Part shown: positions 36,451-48,445 of the stretch, piece by piece
Layout of the letters: the number at the start of each line of letters is the position of its first letter
Position numbering within the stretch: the stretch's first letter is position 1
Assembly (NCBI GenBank): GCA_018881555.1
Contig: JACAXG010000055.1
Location: 1,860,001 to 1,924,000 of the forward strand
DNA: 64,000 bases
Source of the DNA: Amblyornis subalaris
Lineage: Eukaryota; Chordata; Aves; Passeriformes; Ptilonorhynchidae
Direction of reading: 5' to 3'
Program-made: the position numbers and the translations under genes
Notes under the pieces: model-generated
Seen by the model: the letters and a program-made list of their open reading frames with translations, nothing else
The model's database searches: none
What the model was told of the DNA's origin: nothing

Positions 36451-39400
36451 TGCTCGGACCACCAGGGGCGGCGGTGAAAAGTTTCCTGGGCTCGGTTTTC
36501 TCAGCAGCCCGGGGCGGTACCGCCACCCCCGTGGGTATCGGCACTCACGGGAGGTGTGGTGTCCGGGCGAGGCCACCCTCCCGCAGAACAGCCCACCTCG
36601 CAGGCACCTGTATGCCTACGGCCTTGGGAAGGTAAAACTCGTGGCCAAGTCACTTAACATGCTGGATTGCAAACATTCCCTCATCCGCTCTTTACGCCTG
36701 CGGGCAGTTCGTAGGCGGCTCCGGGCGATGGGTTGAGGAGTGAGGCATTTTGAGGCACCCAACCTAGAGAAATTTGGTTCTCAGAAATAAATATGTATTT
36801 TTTTTAAGTCTTCCCTTACCTCCTTAAGGACAATGGAACGCAAAGAACGAAGCTATGCAGGTGTGATACAAAAAGTACCCCATATGTATAGCAGCAATAT
36901 GAAATATAAGACTATCTGGAGCTCTGATAACATGTTTATGTACACTTTATTTCAAAGCTCACGAATGGATATATGGTTCGTTGGTGAAGAAATCCTACCT
37001 ATGTTCAGAGGCCAAAGTTCTCAAGGTGTGTCTGGGGAGAATAGAAATATGGGCCTTACTCTTTGGTTAATCTGTCATTCTCTTAGTTTCCTTAAGGTAA
37101 AGGAATGATAATATTACCAAGTTGTCTTGTTCTGTATGAGTTATCTGTTTTCTATGTTCTGTACATACTGATACAGATACGTATTGGTTGCTTGTGGTCA
37201 GGCTGACCTTTGCCAGTGGAAATCCCTAATTTATTTCTTACTTCTGGCCCTTCTCACCTGACATTTCCTGACCATTTCATCTTCTATCACTATGTTTAAT
37301 GCTAAGCTGGCCTTGTAGTAGCAATGGCTTTTACTCATTATTATTAAACACAAATCTATATTGATTGAATATTGATATTTCTACTGTTATTTTATGGAAT
37401 CTAAGACCTACTAAATGGGTTAGATGATAAAGCTGTTCTGATCAATGACCATTAACAGTAATAATTAGTGCCTACTTCTGAGTGAGTATCTCCTACTAGG
37501 CAGCCCTGCCTCCAAATATCGAGTGGAAGTAGTTTGTATATCACCAGTGCTGCAAAAGCTGAAGTACAGGAGGGTCTGCTTTAGTACATGCATTTTGTCT
37601 ATACTACAAATACAGATGTCAACAGTTGGAGGCTGTAAGTAAAGACACCTGGTGTCTGTGTAGCATGCAGTTTTCAGTTTGAAAGGGAAACATGACTGGT
37701 GAAGAATATGGTTGTTCAAGTAATTTCTGACACTGCTAAAAGTGTGTATCAGCTCCTGTTACCAACTGTGCCACCCCAGCATGCACAACATGAGAAAATT
37801 CCACTTCAGAGGTTCTGTTCAACAGAAACAGGATTTTAAACTAGTTTCCTATTTTCAGTATTCCCAGGAGCCAACTGAGATCTCAGTCTAGTCCTGCTTC
37901 TTTGGTAGGTTTTGATCTTTCAATGTCTTATGCACACAAACGCATTTAAACTGAAGAAAAGTACCAAGGGAATCAAGTAGTTGTGTACACCCAGAACAGA
38001 GGTCTCTCTGACTCTTAATACTCCCCACATGTGCTAATGTTCTTAAAGGACTGATGTTAGGATTCTGCAGGAGTTGGAGGCCAGAAGTTGCTAACAGATG
38101 GGAAGGTTCCAGCCATCTGTGCATGAGGTAAGAGTTTTTGCTTGGTACCTAGTCCTAAGAAAGGGAGATTTAATAATTTTATTTCCATCAGTGGCATGCA
38201 CTCCCAACATTTTTACTACTCAGACTGACCCTATATATTGTCCTTTATATATGAAAATAAAAAAGTTATGGGAGCTTCTTTGTACTGCAGAGAGGCACAA
38301 ATGCTGAGGGATAGCAAAGTGGGATTAGTTTGGGGTCAGTGCATTTTTTTTTCTCACAGTGAAATTTAACAGCTGAAACAATCAGGTTTTTTATTGAAGA
38401 AATTTTTGGGGTATGCCATTTCATTAACTACTTGGAAGGATAAGTTCATTAAACTAGCTTAATTTGCTTAATGCAACAACCTGTATCTTAATTAGAATCG
38501 CACGGTTAGTGTCTCATGAATTGTATCTGCAGTGGTGTCTTTCCCTTGGAGATAGTACATTAATCATGGTCAGGACAGCTTGACTAACTTGATTATAAAA
38601 TTTCTCTCGATGAAAGGTTTAACCTTCTCCACAACTGAAGTTTACCATTGTTTTGTTTAGATCTCTCAAGTGTAGTGTTAATGTCTTTTTCACTAAGTCT
38701 AATTTAGTTGGTTGACATAAGCTGTGTCAGAGCAAGACATTGTCTTGGGCAGTAACTGAGTCACAATCTAAAGTAAGAAAAAAATAGAAATTCTTATAGT
38801 TAAAATTTTTATACTTTATAACTGAACTGTCATTGATTGAACAATCCAAGATAACAAAATAAAAATGTTGTAACATCTCTCGCTCTATCCTAGAATATCA
38901 AGTCATAATCCAAAATCCCTCTTGGCTGAGGTTTGCTATATACTAGGCCGTGTTTGCTGTTGTAGTGCAGATGCAGTTTATTGCAGCAAAACCCCCATGC
39001 TTGCTGGAACAGTTTGTGCTGGATATCTGAGTGAAATAAACTATCCTAGCAAAAAAGCTTTTCATCACTCTAATATTGGTGATACTGGAATTTTTACTAG
39101 CATAGAAATTTTGTACCCAAAGAAATCGTGCTAGGCTAGTACAAGTCTCTCTGGCAAATCTGGCCCATATTGGGACATAACCAAAAAGCCTAACCTTTCC
39201 CTTTTAATTACAGTGTGCAGAAGTAACCACCCTTATGGTATCCACCCTCTTTTGGACAGAACTTAAGGGAGAAAAGTTATTTGGCACCTCTTGCAGGCCG
39301 AGGCAAGCAGAGTTTCAAATTGTGTTGGATGTTAAGTTACCCAGTGAAAGAGGGTTACACAACCAGCTAATAAATATATAGGAACACATATAGGTACAAA

Positions 39401-39669
39401 ATGCTTCACAGTAATGTTTAATCAAAACATTAAATTGACTTATGTACAAAATTTATATGTAATCAATATACAATACTTAAATGACTATAAATGTTATGTT
39501 TACCATTTCAAATCCAGATCTCTAACATGATAAAAAATTCGACAATTTTGGGGATTATAGAGAAGGAATTGATGAGCTACAGTTACTACCCAGAAGCACA
39601 GTTTGTTTTGCTTTATGTGAAATACTCTCTGATGCCTCACTGGTATATTTTAACTTCTACTTAGGGAAC
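36451..39669. other. Intergenic DNA right of the NAPEPLD island
   Basis: Nothing beyond short chance open frames. A downstream exon of the possible divergent transcript was not found. Confidence 0.5.
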
Positions 39670-40458
39670 TGTGCTGGGTTTGACTGTAAAGCAGCAGGGG
39701 AAATTAACCCCACACAAAATACCTCGAGAGATTTTAGGTCAAAATTACAGTTTTAATAAAAGAGGTTAAAATAAATGCAGTAATACAGAAACACCAGCCT
39801 AAACAAACCGACAGAGTCACAGTACAACCTGACACCCTGTTGACCAGGGTGGTAGCTGTGTAGTCCAGTTAGGCGCTGGTCCTGTAGAAAGGCCTGGTAG
39901 TCCAGTCCAGTAGAGCAGTGGAGTGGAGTCCAGTCCAGAGGAGTAGTTGAGTCCAATTCCGAGGAGTGGAGTCCAGTCAAGTCAAGTCTAGAGTGCTTTC
40001 TCCCATCCTAAACCCTGGTTTTATGTTGTGTTTCTTGGCTGGCACCTCCCCCAGGGGTGGGGATTTCCACAATGGAAGAGGATTTTCCCGATGTTCTATT
40101 GGTTGCTTCAGCAATGAGCTCGGATGATTCTTATGGTTTTCTGACATTCTATTTTTACCAAGTCTAGTAACAGGCCATTAAGCAGGATGGGTGGTGTAAT
40201 GGGCCATTAGCTGAGATTAGATAATCAGCATGAGTGGTGCTTGCTGTCGGCCAGAGTGCTTATCTCAGTTGAGATAAGGAGTCCCTCAGGGACCAGGTGT
40301 GTAACTGTGAATTTATCCGGCTTTTGTGGGTGGTAATAGAATATATGGCTAACCCAGGACAGGAACAAAACTGGGGAAGATAATAAACTGAAACCATATC
40401 AGAGACATTTACTCTGTGTTATACCAGTAACAGGCCAGGAACATTCTCAGCCCTGACA
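39670..40458 (-). mobile_element. 789-bp solo LTR of an avian ERV (ERVK-like)
   Basis: On the minus strand it starts TGTCAGGGCTGAGAATGTTC at 40458 and ends CAGCACA at 39670, with TG...CA termini. It has a TATA-like CATAAAACC near 40020 and an ATTAAA signal near 39755. Between these lies a degenerate array of GGACT/GGACTCCACT words (about 39890-39985 on the plus strand). No internal gag-pol sequence adjoins, so this is a solo LTR. Flanking hexamers GGGAAC and CCAAAT do not match, so the target duplication is lost or rearranged. Confidence 0.75.
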
Positions 40459-43400
40459 CCAAATTCTCCAGTGCTTGTATTTTCATACAGATAGACCTTC
40501 CTAGATCTGAAGAGCAGGTGGCTGTATCAGAATTGCTGTTGAAAGTCTTACCAGGCCCATGCTAATCCCTGAAGATGCTTGGGCACTAGCTGGGAGAATG
40601 CTATTCAGCATGAATCAAAGCTCAGGTAGCAGCCTTGCTAGTGATTTAATGCTTGATAAAGTGCAGTAACGTCCACCATATCTTGTAGTTTACTGGAACA
40701 CATCTAGCCTTAGACAACACCTGATTTTGAGATTTAGCCTTGTATCTCAGAGGAAATTAAAGTTTTTAGTTTTGTTCCCAAAATTGGTGAAGCTTGGCAA
40801 TGTCATTGTAAACCCAGCACTACCATGAGATGACACCTTTACAGCCAGTACCTGATAATGTATTGTTATTGCATAGCATTTTGGAAAATTTCTATCATTA
40901 AAATTTATTTAGGAAGTTCAATTACAGTGTCTAACAGGTTGGATCAGATCCAGATTCCTTTGCGAGTGACACTGTTCAGAAAGAAAGATCCTTGCTCTTT
41001 TGCAATTGCATTTGTAATTGGGCACAAGGTAGGGTAACATGTTTAGGAAACAGAAAAAAAAACCATTCTGGATTTACAAAGGAGGAAAAAAAGAGAATAT
41101 TTAGAATAGCTCCTAAAATAGGTTGATATGAATGTCTTGACTTTCAATTGTGAATTAGAAATTGTGAAACATTGTGCTGTTTTCATTGCAGGCAAGATGA
41201 TGACAAACTGTTTCTTTGTGTCTAAATGCATTACCGAAAAGTATCCCTCTATCATTTTAAGACTGATACTAAAATGGATTGAATTTGTGAACTATCCTTT
41301 ATTTAAGAGGGTGTTTCTTACGCATAGTGCCATGGCTTGAATGTGAATGTTGGCAATTGTGAAGGTCTTAACTGTACCCTGTAGTTTAATTTCTGATATG
41401 ACCAGGTCTGAATGTGTAACAATCCTTATTCTCATGCCATTTATATGTGGTTTCTTTTTTTTTTTTTTTCTGGCTCTGAGAAGTATTTGGGTCTAGCTCT
41501 GTGTTTTTATTCACCATAGAGCAAATAGGTTACTCTGAGATGGATGCACATTATCTGACAACCCTGACACTGGGTTTTAATGGGTCTTTAAGACGGTCTG
41601 GCTGCCTTCATGGCTGTTAATGTCGCCCTTCAGCAGAGTCCCCTGGAATGTGAGGGGAAAATTCATCCTGTCAAGACACCACTTTCTTGTTTGGCATACT
41701 GTTGGTGTGAAAAATGAGAGGGCTATTGGCACTGGCAGCACTACAAAGTCCTCTGAGATGGACAAGATGCAAGTGTGTAGGAAGGTAAGGAGGCATGGTA
41801 TGAAACTATGGAAGAATGTGCTCTTAGGGGCTTCCTGGTGGACATGCTGGGACTGTCCCGGGCCCTGTACATCTGCAGGTGTATCTAGGCTGCCTCATGG
41901 GAATGTTCATAGGGTGCACAGGCCTGAGGTGTCAGCAGCAGTGTCCCAAATAGGTTGCTCTCCTGATGATTTTGCGGATGCACCAATACTGTGATGAGCT
42001 GATCATGGAAGTTATAGGTCAGTTCAACCATTTATTCTACATGCTTTACAGGAGCTCCTTATAAAGCTGCAGAGTGTTAAAACTCTCTTCCTTCTCATGT
42101 TTGCCCCAACACCTTCAAAATCTAACAGACAGATGTTATTGGATGTTCGTAGATGTTTATTGCCTGCTAAAATGTGACATACCTACTTGGAGGTCTTAGG
42201 ATTGGAACAAATTGTTTGAATACATTGTCTGTCTCATTTTTGATTCTAAAGTTGGTATAATACCACTGACAGCAATGTAGAATAAAACCTGGGATGGTCA
42301 TGGAAGAACTGGGCCACTGTTTACTCATATACTTTCAGAGCACATGTGGAAAGACAAAGCCACATAGAAACCTAAAATTGTATATAAATAAATCTTTTGA
42401 GAAATTAAGCAAGCTTTGTGTCCTCTTCATTTCTATTCACCGCTCTGTAGTTTCACCCTCTCAGTGCAATAATCCAAGTCCACTTCTTCCCATGCCTTCC
42501 ATTACACCTGTTTGGGCAAGAGACAGCGGGTGCTATGGTAAGTCCAGTTAGTCATATGTGCAAGCAGACTGGCCAGGCAGTGCATGTGCCCACTGCCAAC
42601 TAGCTCGTGCTTACATAATACATGCTGCTGTGTTCTGCTTACTTTCCCATACTTGTGGAACTAATTTGAGTCTCCTTCCTATATCCAGATACTGGTGTTA
42701 AAGAAAATTATAGGAACTTAATTACTTTGGGCTGTATTAGGCTTACTTCAGGTGTGTACTATTACCCTTGCTATTCCTATTGTGAGTAAGTAAGGGTTTA
42801 TAATATATAAACAATATTAAGGAACTAATACTATTACCATGCTCCAAGGCCTTGGTCCTTTGACTGTCCAGAACAGACGCCTTTAGAGCACCATTTATAC
42901 CTCACCAAACACAGATTTCTAATGTTTATTTTCTATGAAAACCAGGCTGCGGGAAAACAGACAAATGCACACCCAGGTTTCTTCACAGTGTGAACTGGGG
43001 TGTAGCTCAGTTGTCTACCTTTACTAAGAAAGCTGGGAGTGCTCTAAGATTTCCTAATCCACCTAATCCATCCAATCCATTCACCCTAATCTTATTTTCC
43101 TTCTTTCGTATATCATTGAAATTGGCCAATTAGTTTGACAGGAAGGCACAGAGCATTATTTCACAAGAAACAGGGCTAAATTCAGATAATGATGATGGTA
43201 TTGTAACAGATCTGGATAATTTCAAATAAATTAGGTTTTAGATTACAATGAAAAATACATTGTGAAAAGGGAAAGCAAAGAAACAACCAACTACTTTTTA
43301 AGTCATATAAAGTTACTGTAGGGTAATCATAAATAACAAAGAAAGTGTATAACAATGAGGTGAGTCAGAGCTTCCTTGTGATTGCTTGTACATATTCAGA

Positions 43401-44510
43401 ATCAATGACCATCCTTTTCCTTGTCTCCATAAAACTTTTTTTTAGCTTTATCATACAAGCATCATAGAAATACAGGACTAATAGTCCAAACCACTACATT
43501 CAGTGAGGGTCTTTCATAACTGGAATATTATTGTAACTGTCAGGATCCCATGCAGGCATGCTCTGGGCCACATGGAGCTGCTTTCAGCTGCCAAGCTGCT
43601 TCTCTGGCACTAATGAAACTGCTGGGTTCCCAGGCTGACCTCAGTACCCTGCTACTGCCCTCCTGAAATGTGTCTGAAACTTCTTCATCCACAGCTCCCA
43701 GGAGGGAAAGGAAATCCGTTTTGGTTTTAACAGCTGGCACTGAATAGAGGACAGAGTTATAAATAAATGGAAATAAAGAATGAGGGCATGTGACTGAAGC
43801 CATGACAGTCACTTTTTGGTATGGGAACAGATAAGCAGTGCTCTGAGTGACAAAATGTCAGTCTGAATGTGTAGACACTATGATGATGTCAAAAGAGTCT
43901 CATTTGAATTGGGATTCAGGAGGATCCTCTATTTAAATCCTGTCTGAACTACTGACAGGCTCCATGACCTTTTACAATATACCGAGCTCCACGGGTCAAA
44001 TTGGTCTTTGCTGCAACTAAATTGACTACAATGGAATTATTCTGTGACTGAACTTGATTTCTCAGACATCAGTCAACACAGCTGGTTCACTGAATAAATG
44101 AAAGAAAGCAATCATAGATGTCACTGAAAAACAGATGCATCTGAACTGAGTCTTTTAGTTTTGGCAAAACTAGAGCAAAACTGCACAACTGCTACTTAAA
44201 ATGCATAAATAATTGCTGATGGTGGGTTATTGACAATGTAAACTCTCTGAAGGTAACAAAGATAACATTGTCTTTTTTAAAGGGAATGTAAATTCACGTA
44301 TGTTATTTAAAACTTGGAAAATGATGGATGCTTCTTTAAGTATTCTAATGTAGATAACTTTTTCTTTAAAAAATTAATAGTAACAAATGACTCAGGTATT
44401 TATGCTGAATCATTTACATTACAATGCTGCACACTGGTGAGCTTCTTCCATAGAAAATGCTTTTAGAGTCAGATAACAAAATAATGGTGTTATTTATTAA
44501 AAGATAATTA
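40459..44510. other. Intergenic DNA, no gene seen
   Basis: AT-rich, without recognisable exons or repeats. A somewhat GC-richer stretch at 41580-41990 has an open frame of 124 codons on the plus strand with no recognisable motif. Confidence 0.5.
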
Positions 44511-44514
44511 AGTG

Positions 44515-45230
44515 TCATGGGCAGAATGGGAGCTTCAGACAAAGTTCATTGGGGGAACTTCCCCTGCCCTGTTGAGTCATGAGGTGTAGAAAGGACTCCC
44601 CTGCTTTCTAAACTCCTTCTCAGAGAGGAGTCTGGGTGGAGCTGGATCTAGTCCTAGTCCCAGACTTTCAAAATGTTGTGTCTACAATATTACATAGGTG
44701 TCACTGAGCCTTTATAAACTCTGTCCCACAGGATTAAGGATGGCAACCCAAATATATAAATAAAGTAGATAATAATTTAAATTGATTATGATGATGATAA
44801 GACTAAAAGACCTTAATCAGAATTATTTACTACACAGTATAGGTAGCTGTAACTACTAGTACAGTGCACTATGTATCAGAGTAATATTGAAACAATGATA
44901 TTAAAGCTAGCAAAATAATTATGGAGATTGATGTTACTCACTCATACAATGCCCGTGGGCAAATCTCTTGCTCAGCTTCGAGGATTAATCTTGAGGGGTG
45001 TCCCCACTCAAGGGAGGAATCTCCACACACACTCCAAGAAGGAGTATGTTAGAAAACCCTGCCATAAAAAAGTGGGACTGAGCTTTTATAGTACAAAGTG
45101 ATTGACTATCTGTCATATGTCTCCAGGCTCAACAGCTTTAGATACTACCACTTGTTGGCTCCTTTATCAGGAACTTTGCCACATCCTCAGAGGTGTCAGT
45201 TTCTGACAGGAAATATTGTTCTTCCTCTGA
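44515..45230. mobile_element. Possible LTR-derived block, family unknown
   Basis: TGTCATGGGCAGAATGGGAG at 44515, a TTTATAAAC box near 44711 and, on the minus strand, ACTATAAAAG near 45090 upstream of GGAGATTCCTCCCTTGAGTG. These look like LTR promoter and R/U5 pieces but in conflicting orientations. Weak evidence. Confidence 0.3.
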
Positions 45231-45309
45231 TTGTTTAACTTTGGGATCGATAAGTCATGCTGGTCTCAGCGTTTGTCACTGTCAGTGTGACTCCCATGAG
45301 GTGTGAACC

Positions 45310-46085
45310 TTGTGAAGTTAAACGAGGCCAAGTGCAAGGTCCTGCATGTGGGTTGGGGAAATCCCAAGCAAAGTACAGGATGGGCAGGGAATGGATTGAG
45401 AGCAGCCCAGGGGAGAAGGACTCGGAGCTGTCGGTAAGTGAGAAGCTCTACATGACCCGGCAATGTGTGCTCACAGCCCAGAAAGGCACGCGTGTCCTGG
45501 GCTGCATCCAAAACAGCGTGTGCAGCAGGTCAAAGGCGGTGATTCTGCCCCTCTGCCTCGTGCAGGTGAGACCCCACCTGGAGTGCTGCATTCGGGTCTG
45601 GGGTCCCCAACATAAGAAGGATGTGGACCTGTTAGAGCAAGTCCAGAGAAGGACCATGAAGATGATCAGAGGGCTGGAGCACCTGTCCTATGAAGACAGA
45701 CTGAGGGAGTTGGAGCTGTTCAGCCTGGAAAAGAGGAGACTTCAGGGCACCTTCCAGTACCTAAAGAGCACCTACAGGAAAGCTGGAGAGGGACTTTTTA
45801 CGAGGGTGTGTAGGGGGACAAGGGGGGAATGGCTTCAAACTGAAAGACAGTAGGTTTAGATTAGATATTCGGAAGAAATTCTTTGCTTCAAGGATGATGA
45901 GGCACTTGGAACAGTTTGCCCCAGAAAGTGCGAATGCCCCGTCTCTGGAAGTGTTCCAGACCAGATTGGGTGGGGCTTTGAGCAGCCTGGTCTAGTGGAA
46001 GGTGTCCCTGCCTATGAAAGTGGAGTTGGAACTAGATGATGTTTAAGGTCCCTTCCAACCCAGGCCATTCTGTGATGCTGTGAAA
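45310..46085 (+). mobile_element. CR1 LINE 3' end with decayed reverse-transcriptase C-terminus
   Basis: Typical CR1 reading: VRPHLECCIRVWGPQHKKDV, then LLEQVQRRTMKMIRGLEHLS and LRELELFSLEKRRLQG. The frame is broken near 45853 and the element continues to CCCTTCCAACCCAGGCCATT and a TGTGATGCTGTG tail. 5'-truncated, as nearly all CR1 copies are, and not an active gene. Confidence 0.93.
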
Positions 46086-46164
46086 TGAATCAGATCAGGA
46101 ACATGTTTTCAAGCCTAGCTGAAAGGCCACCAAATCTTGGTGTCTGTGTACCTGTGTCACTAGG

Positions 46165-46470
46165 TGTGCTGGTTTTGGCTGGAATAGGGTACTTTTCTTC
46201 ATAGTAGCTGGTATGGGCTATATGTTGGATTTGTGCTGAAAATAGTGTTGATAATTCAGGGGTATTTTTGATTTTGGTAAGCAGCTCTTACACAAAGTTG
46301 AAGCCTTTTCTGCTTCTCACCTCACCCCACCAGCAAATGGGCGGGGTGCACAAGGAGTTAGAAAGGGGGCCCAGTCAGGACAGTCGACCCCAACTGACCA
46401 AAGGGATATTCTGTACCATATGGCATCATGCTCAGTACATGAAGCTGGGGAAAAAGAAGGAAGGAGAGGT
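46165..46470 (+). mobile_element. ERV LTR fragment (same family as 21090)
   Basis: Starts TGTGCTGGTTTTGGCTGGAA and continues through GGGGTGCACAAGGAGTTAGA and GGGATATTCTGTACCATATG. It breaks off before the 3' half, so only the 5' part of the LTR is present. It lies about 80 bp after a CR1 3' end. Confidence 0.75.
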
Positions 46471-46607
46471 TTAACAAGTAGAAAAAAAAAATACTTGGCA
46501 TAATTTAACGAAAGTTGGAGAGGTGACACTGGTACATTTTTTCATTTTTTCATGCCAATTTAGTAATTGGGACAATCGAGTTGCTTCTTTAGACATGATT
46601 AAAAAAG

Positions 46608-46985
46608 AGATCTGAAAGGGTTTTCCAGTTCATCCTCCTGTTTCAGAGCAGAATCCACTCTATCTAATCAGCCCCTGACAGATATTTGTTCAACCTGACC
46701 TTGAAAATTTGAAATCATGCTGATTCTTCAGACCTCTCCACAGCCAGCTACAGCATAACATTCTTTGCAGTTCAAAAGCTTTTTGTAAAATATAACTGAA
46801 ATCTTCAAGTTGCAATTTAAGGCTATTACTTCTTGCATATCAATGGACACAAAGAACAGTTTGTATCTCTGCAATACTTTTTACATGTGTGAGAACTGAT
46901 ATCGTATCTTCCCTCAATCCTCTCAATGCTAGACTAAAGAAATGAATTCTTTCAATCTTACCTCATGTGTCACATTTTCTATACC
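46608..46985 (-). mobile_element. Ancient CR1-type LINE fragment
   Basis: Antisense CR1-like pattern: CCCCTGACAGATATTTGTTC, GCAATTTAAGGCTATTACTT and a final TTTCAATCTTACCTCATGTG. Strongly diverged; an older subfamily than the copy at 45310. Confidence 0.65.
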
Positions 46986-47129
46986 TCTGAAAATTACATG
47001 GCTCTACTGTGGTTTCTTTATTGGAAAGAAACCTCAAGGTTTCTTTATTGTTTGTTGGGGTTTTTTCCTGGAATATTGCTTTTAATAGGTTGTTTTCTGG
47101 AAAACCACATTACCTCTTATCACCACAAG

Positions 47130-47450
47130 ATTACAGGATAATTTAGTTTGGAAGGGACCTCAGGGGGTCTCTAGTCCAACCCTCTGCTGAAACCAGGGTC
47201 AGCTATGAGCTCAGATCAGACTTGATCCTTTTGGATTTTGAAAACCTGTAAGAGCATGGAATTCACAAGCTTTCTGGACAACCAGTTCAATGGCTTGACT
47301 GACACAGGGTGAAAATGTTTTCCCTTAAGCCTAGCTTGAACCCTCACATTTCAATTTATGCCCATTATCTGTCACTCTTTCAGCATACAGCAATCTGAGG
47401 AGTCTGGCTCCATTTTCTTGATAATCTCCTTTTGGCTATTGTATAGATGC
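47130..47450 (-). mobile_element. CR1 LINE fragment
   Basis: Antisense CR1 3' end: TTTGGAAGGGACCTCAGGGG, TCTAGTCCAACCCTCTGCTG and AGGAGTCTGGCTCCATTTTC in consensus order. Confidence 0.85.
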
Positions 47451-47819
47451 TTAGGAATACTTAGTATTACTCTTGTTGTTGTTGTTAGTATTATTATTAC
47501 TGGGAAAAACACAAAGAACTACCTTTCCTGAATTCCTGAGTTTTGGATGCTCTCTTTTTTCCATTTGTATGCTTGACCATTCCTTTCTTATTTAACTTAC
47601 ACATTCCTTATTTAGAGAGCGAATGAAGCATTTGCTTCCTTAATAGAATACTGGTAGAGAATGGTTAATGCTTATACCAGACTGACACAATTTAGAACAT
47701 TTAATTTATCTAAGTCATCTCTATCTGTTCTTTCCCTTTTCTATCTGGAAGTCTTAGTCCATTCTCTAACTTACAAATCAAAGCAAGCCATCCCACACAA
47801 GCATTTATGGAAGTCAAAG

Positions 47820-48050
47820 CAAGGAGGTAAAAAAAGAGACATTAGGAAACTCTTCTTTACCAAGAGGATGGCCAAACGCTGCAACAGGCTTCCTAGAGAG
47901 GTGGTCAATCCCCAAGCCTGTCAGTGTTTAAGGGGCATTTGGACAATGCCCTTAATGACACACTTTAACTTTTGGTCAGCCCTGGCTTGGTCAGACAGTT
48001 GGACTAGATGGCCGTTGTATGTCCCTTGCAACTGAAATATTCCATTCCAT
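47820..48050 (+). mobile_element. CR1 LINE 3' fragment
   Basis: Sense CR1 with GGAAACTCTTCTTTACCAAG, AACAGGCTTCCTAGAGAGGT and TTGGACTAGATGGCCGTTGT, ending in an ATTCCATTCC repeat tail. Confidence 0.8.
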
Positions 48051-48285
48051 TCCGTGTTTGGGTTCAGAGTGTCAGCCACCATTGCATGCAAGTCAAGTCA
48101 TCTGTTTAAAGGCAAGTACTTTGAATTAAATTGGAGCTCTCATTGGCTGTGCTGAACTTTGTTTTGGGACTTTAGACTCTATGCCTGTAAAGATCAGATA
48201 GCAAATCTCAACTATGCACATAGTTCTTAGTGCTTTACCATAAACTGCAGATATGTTGTCTTTATTTAAATATACATGATTGGGG

Positions 48286-48445
48286 GTAGAATCATAGACT
48301 GGTTTGGGTTCAAGGGACCCGAAAGGTCATCTGGTTCCAACTCCCCTGCCATGGGTGGGCACGCACTAGACCAGGTTGCTCAGAGCCCCATCCAGCCTGG
48401 TCTTGAACACATACAGGGATGGGGAGTCCACAACCTCTCTGGGGT
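48286..48445 (-). mobile_element. CR1 LINE 3' fragment
   Basis: Antisense: AGAATCATAGACTGGTTTGG, GAAAGGTCATCTGGTTCCAA and CACAACCTCTCTGGGG. Close to the common avian CR1 3' end and so fairly young. Confidence 0.88.

Noticed and set aside
35235..36736. Several overlapping 130-240 codon open frames on both strands of the NAPEPLD island
   Set aside because: All are low-complexity Gly/Ala/Pro/Arg translations of CpG-island DNA, mutually overlapping, without recognisable motifs.
39753..39980. 75-codon minus-strand open frame
   Set aside because: It lies wholly inside a solo LTR and reflects its GGACT word array.
41620..41994. 124-codon open frame in the intergenic interval
   Set aside because: No conserved motif, no supporting splice sites and no compositional contrast strong enough to call a gene.
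45257..45853. 198-codon open frame as a host gene
   Set aside because: It is the C-terminal part of a CR1 reverse transcriptase, frame-broken and 5'-truncated.
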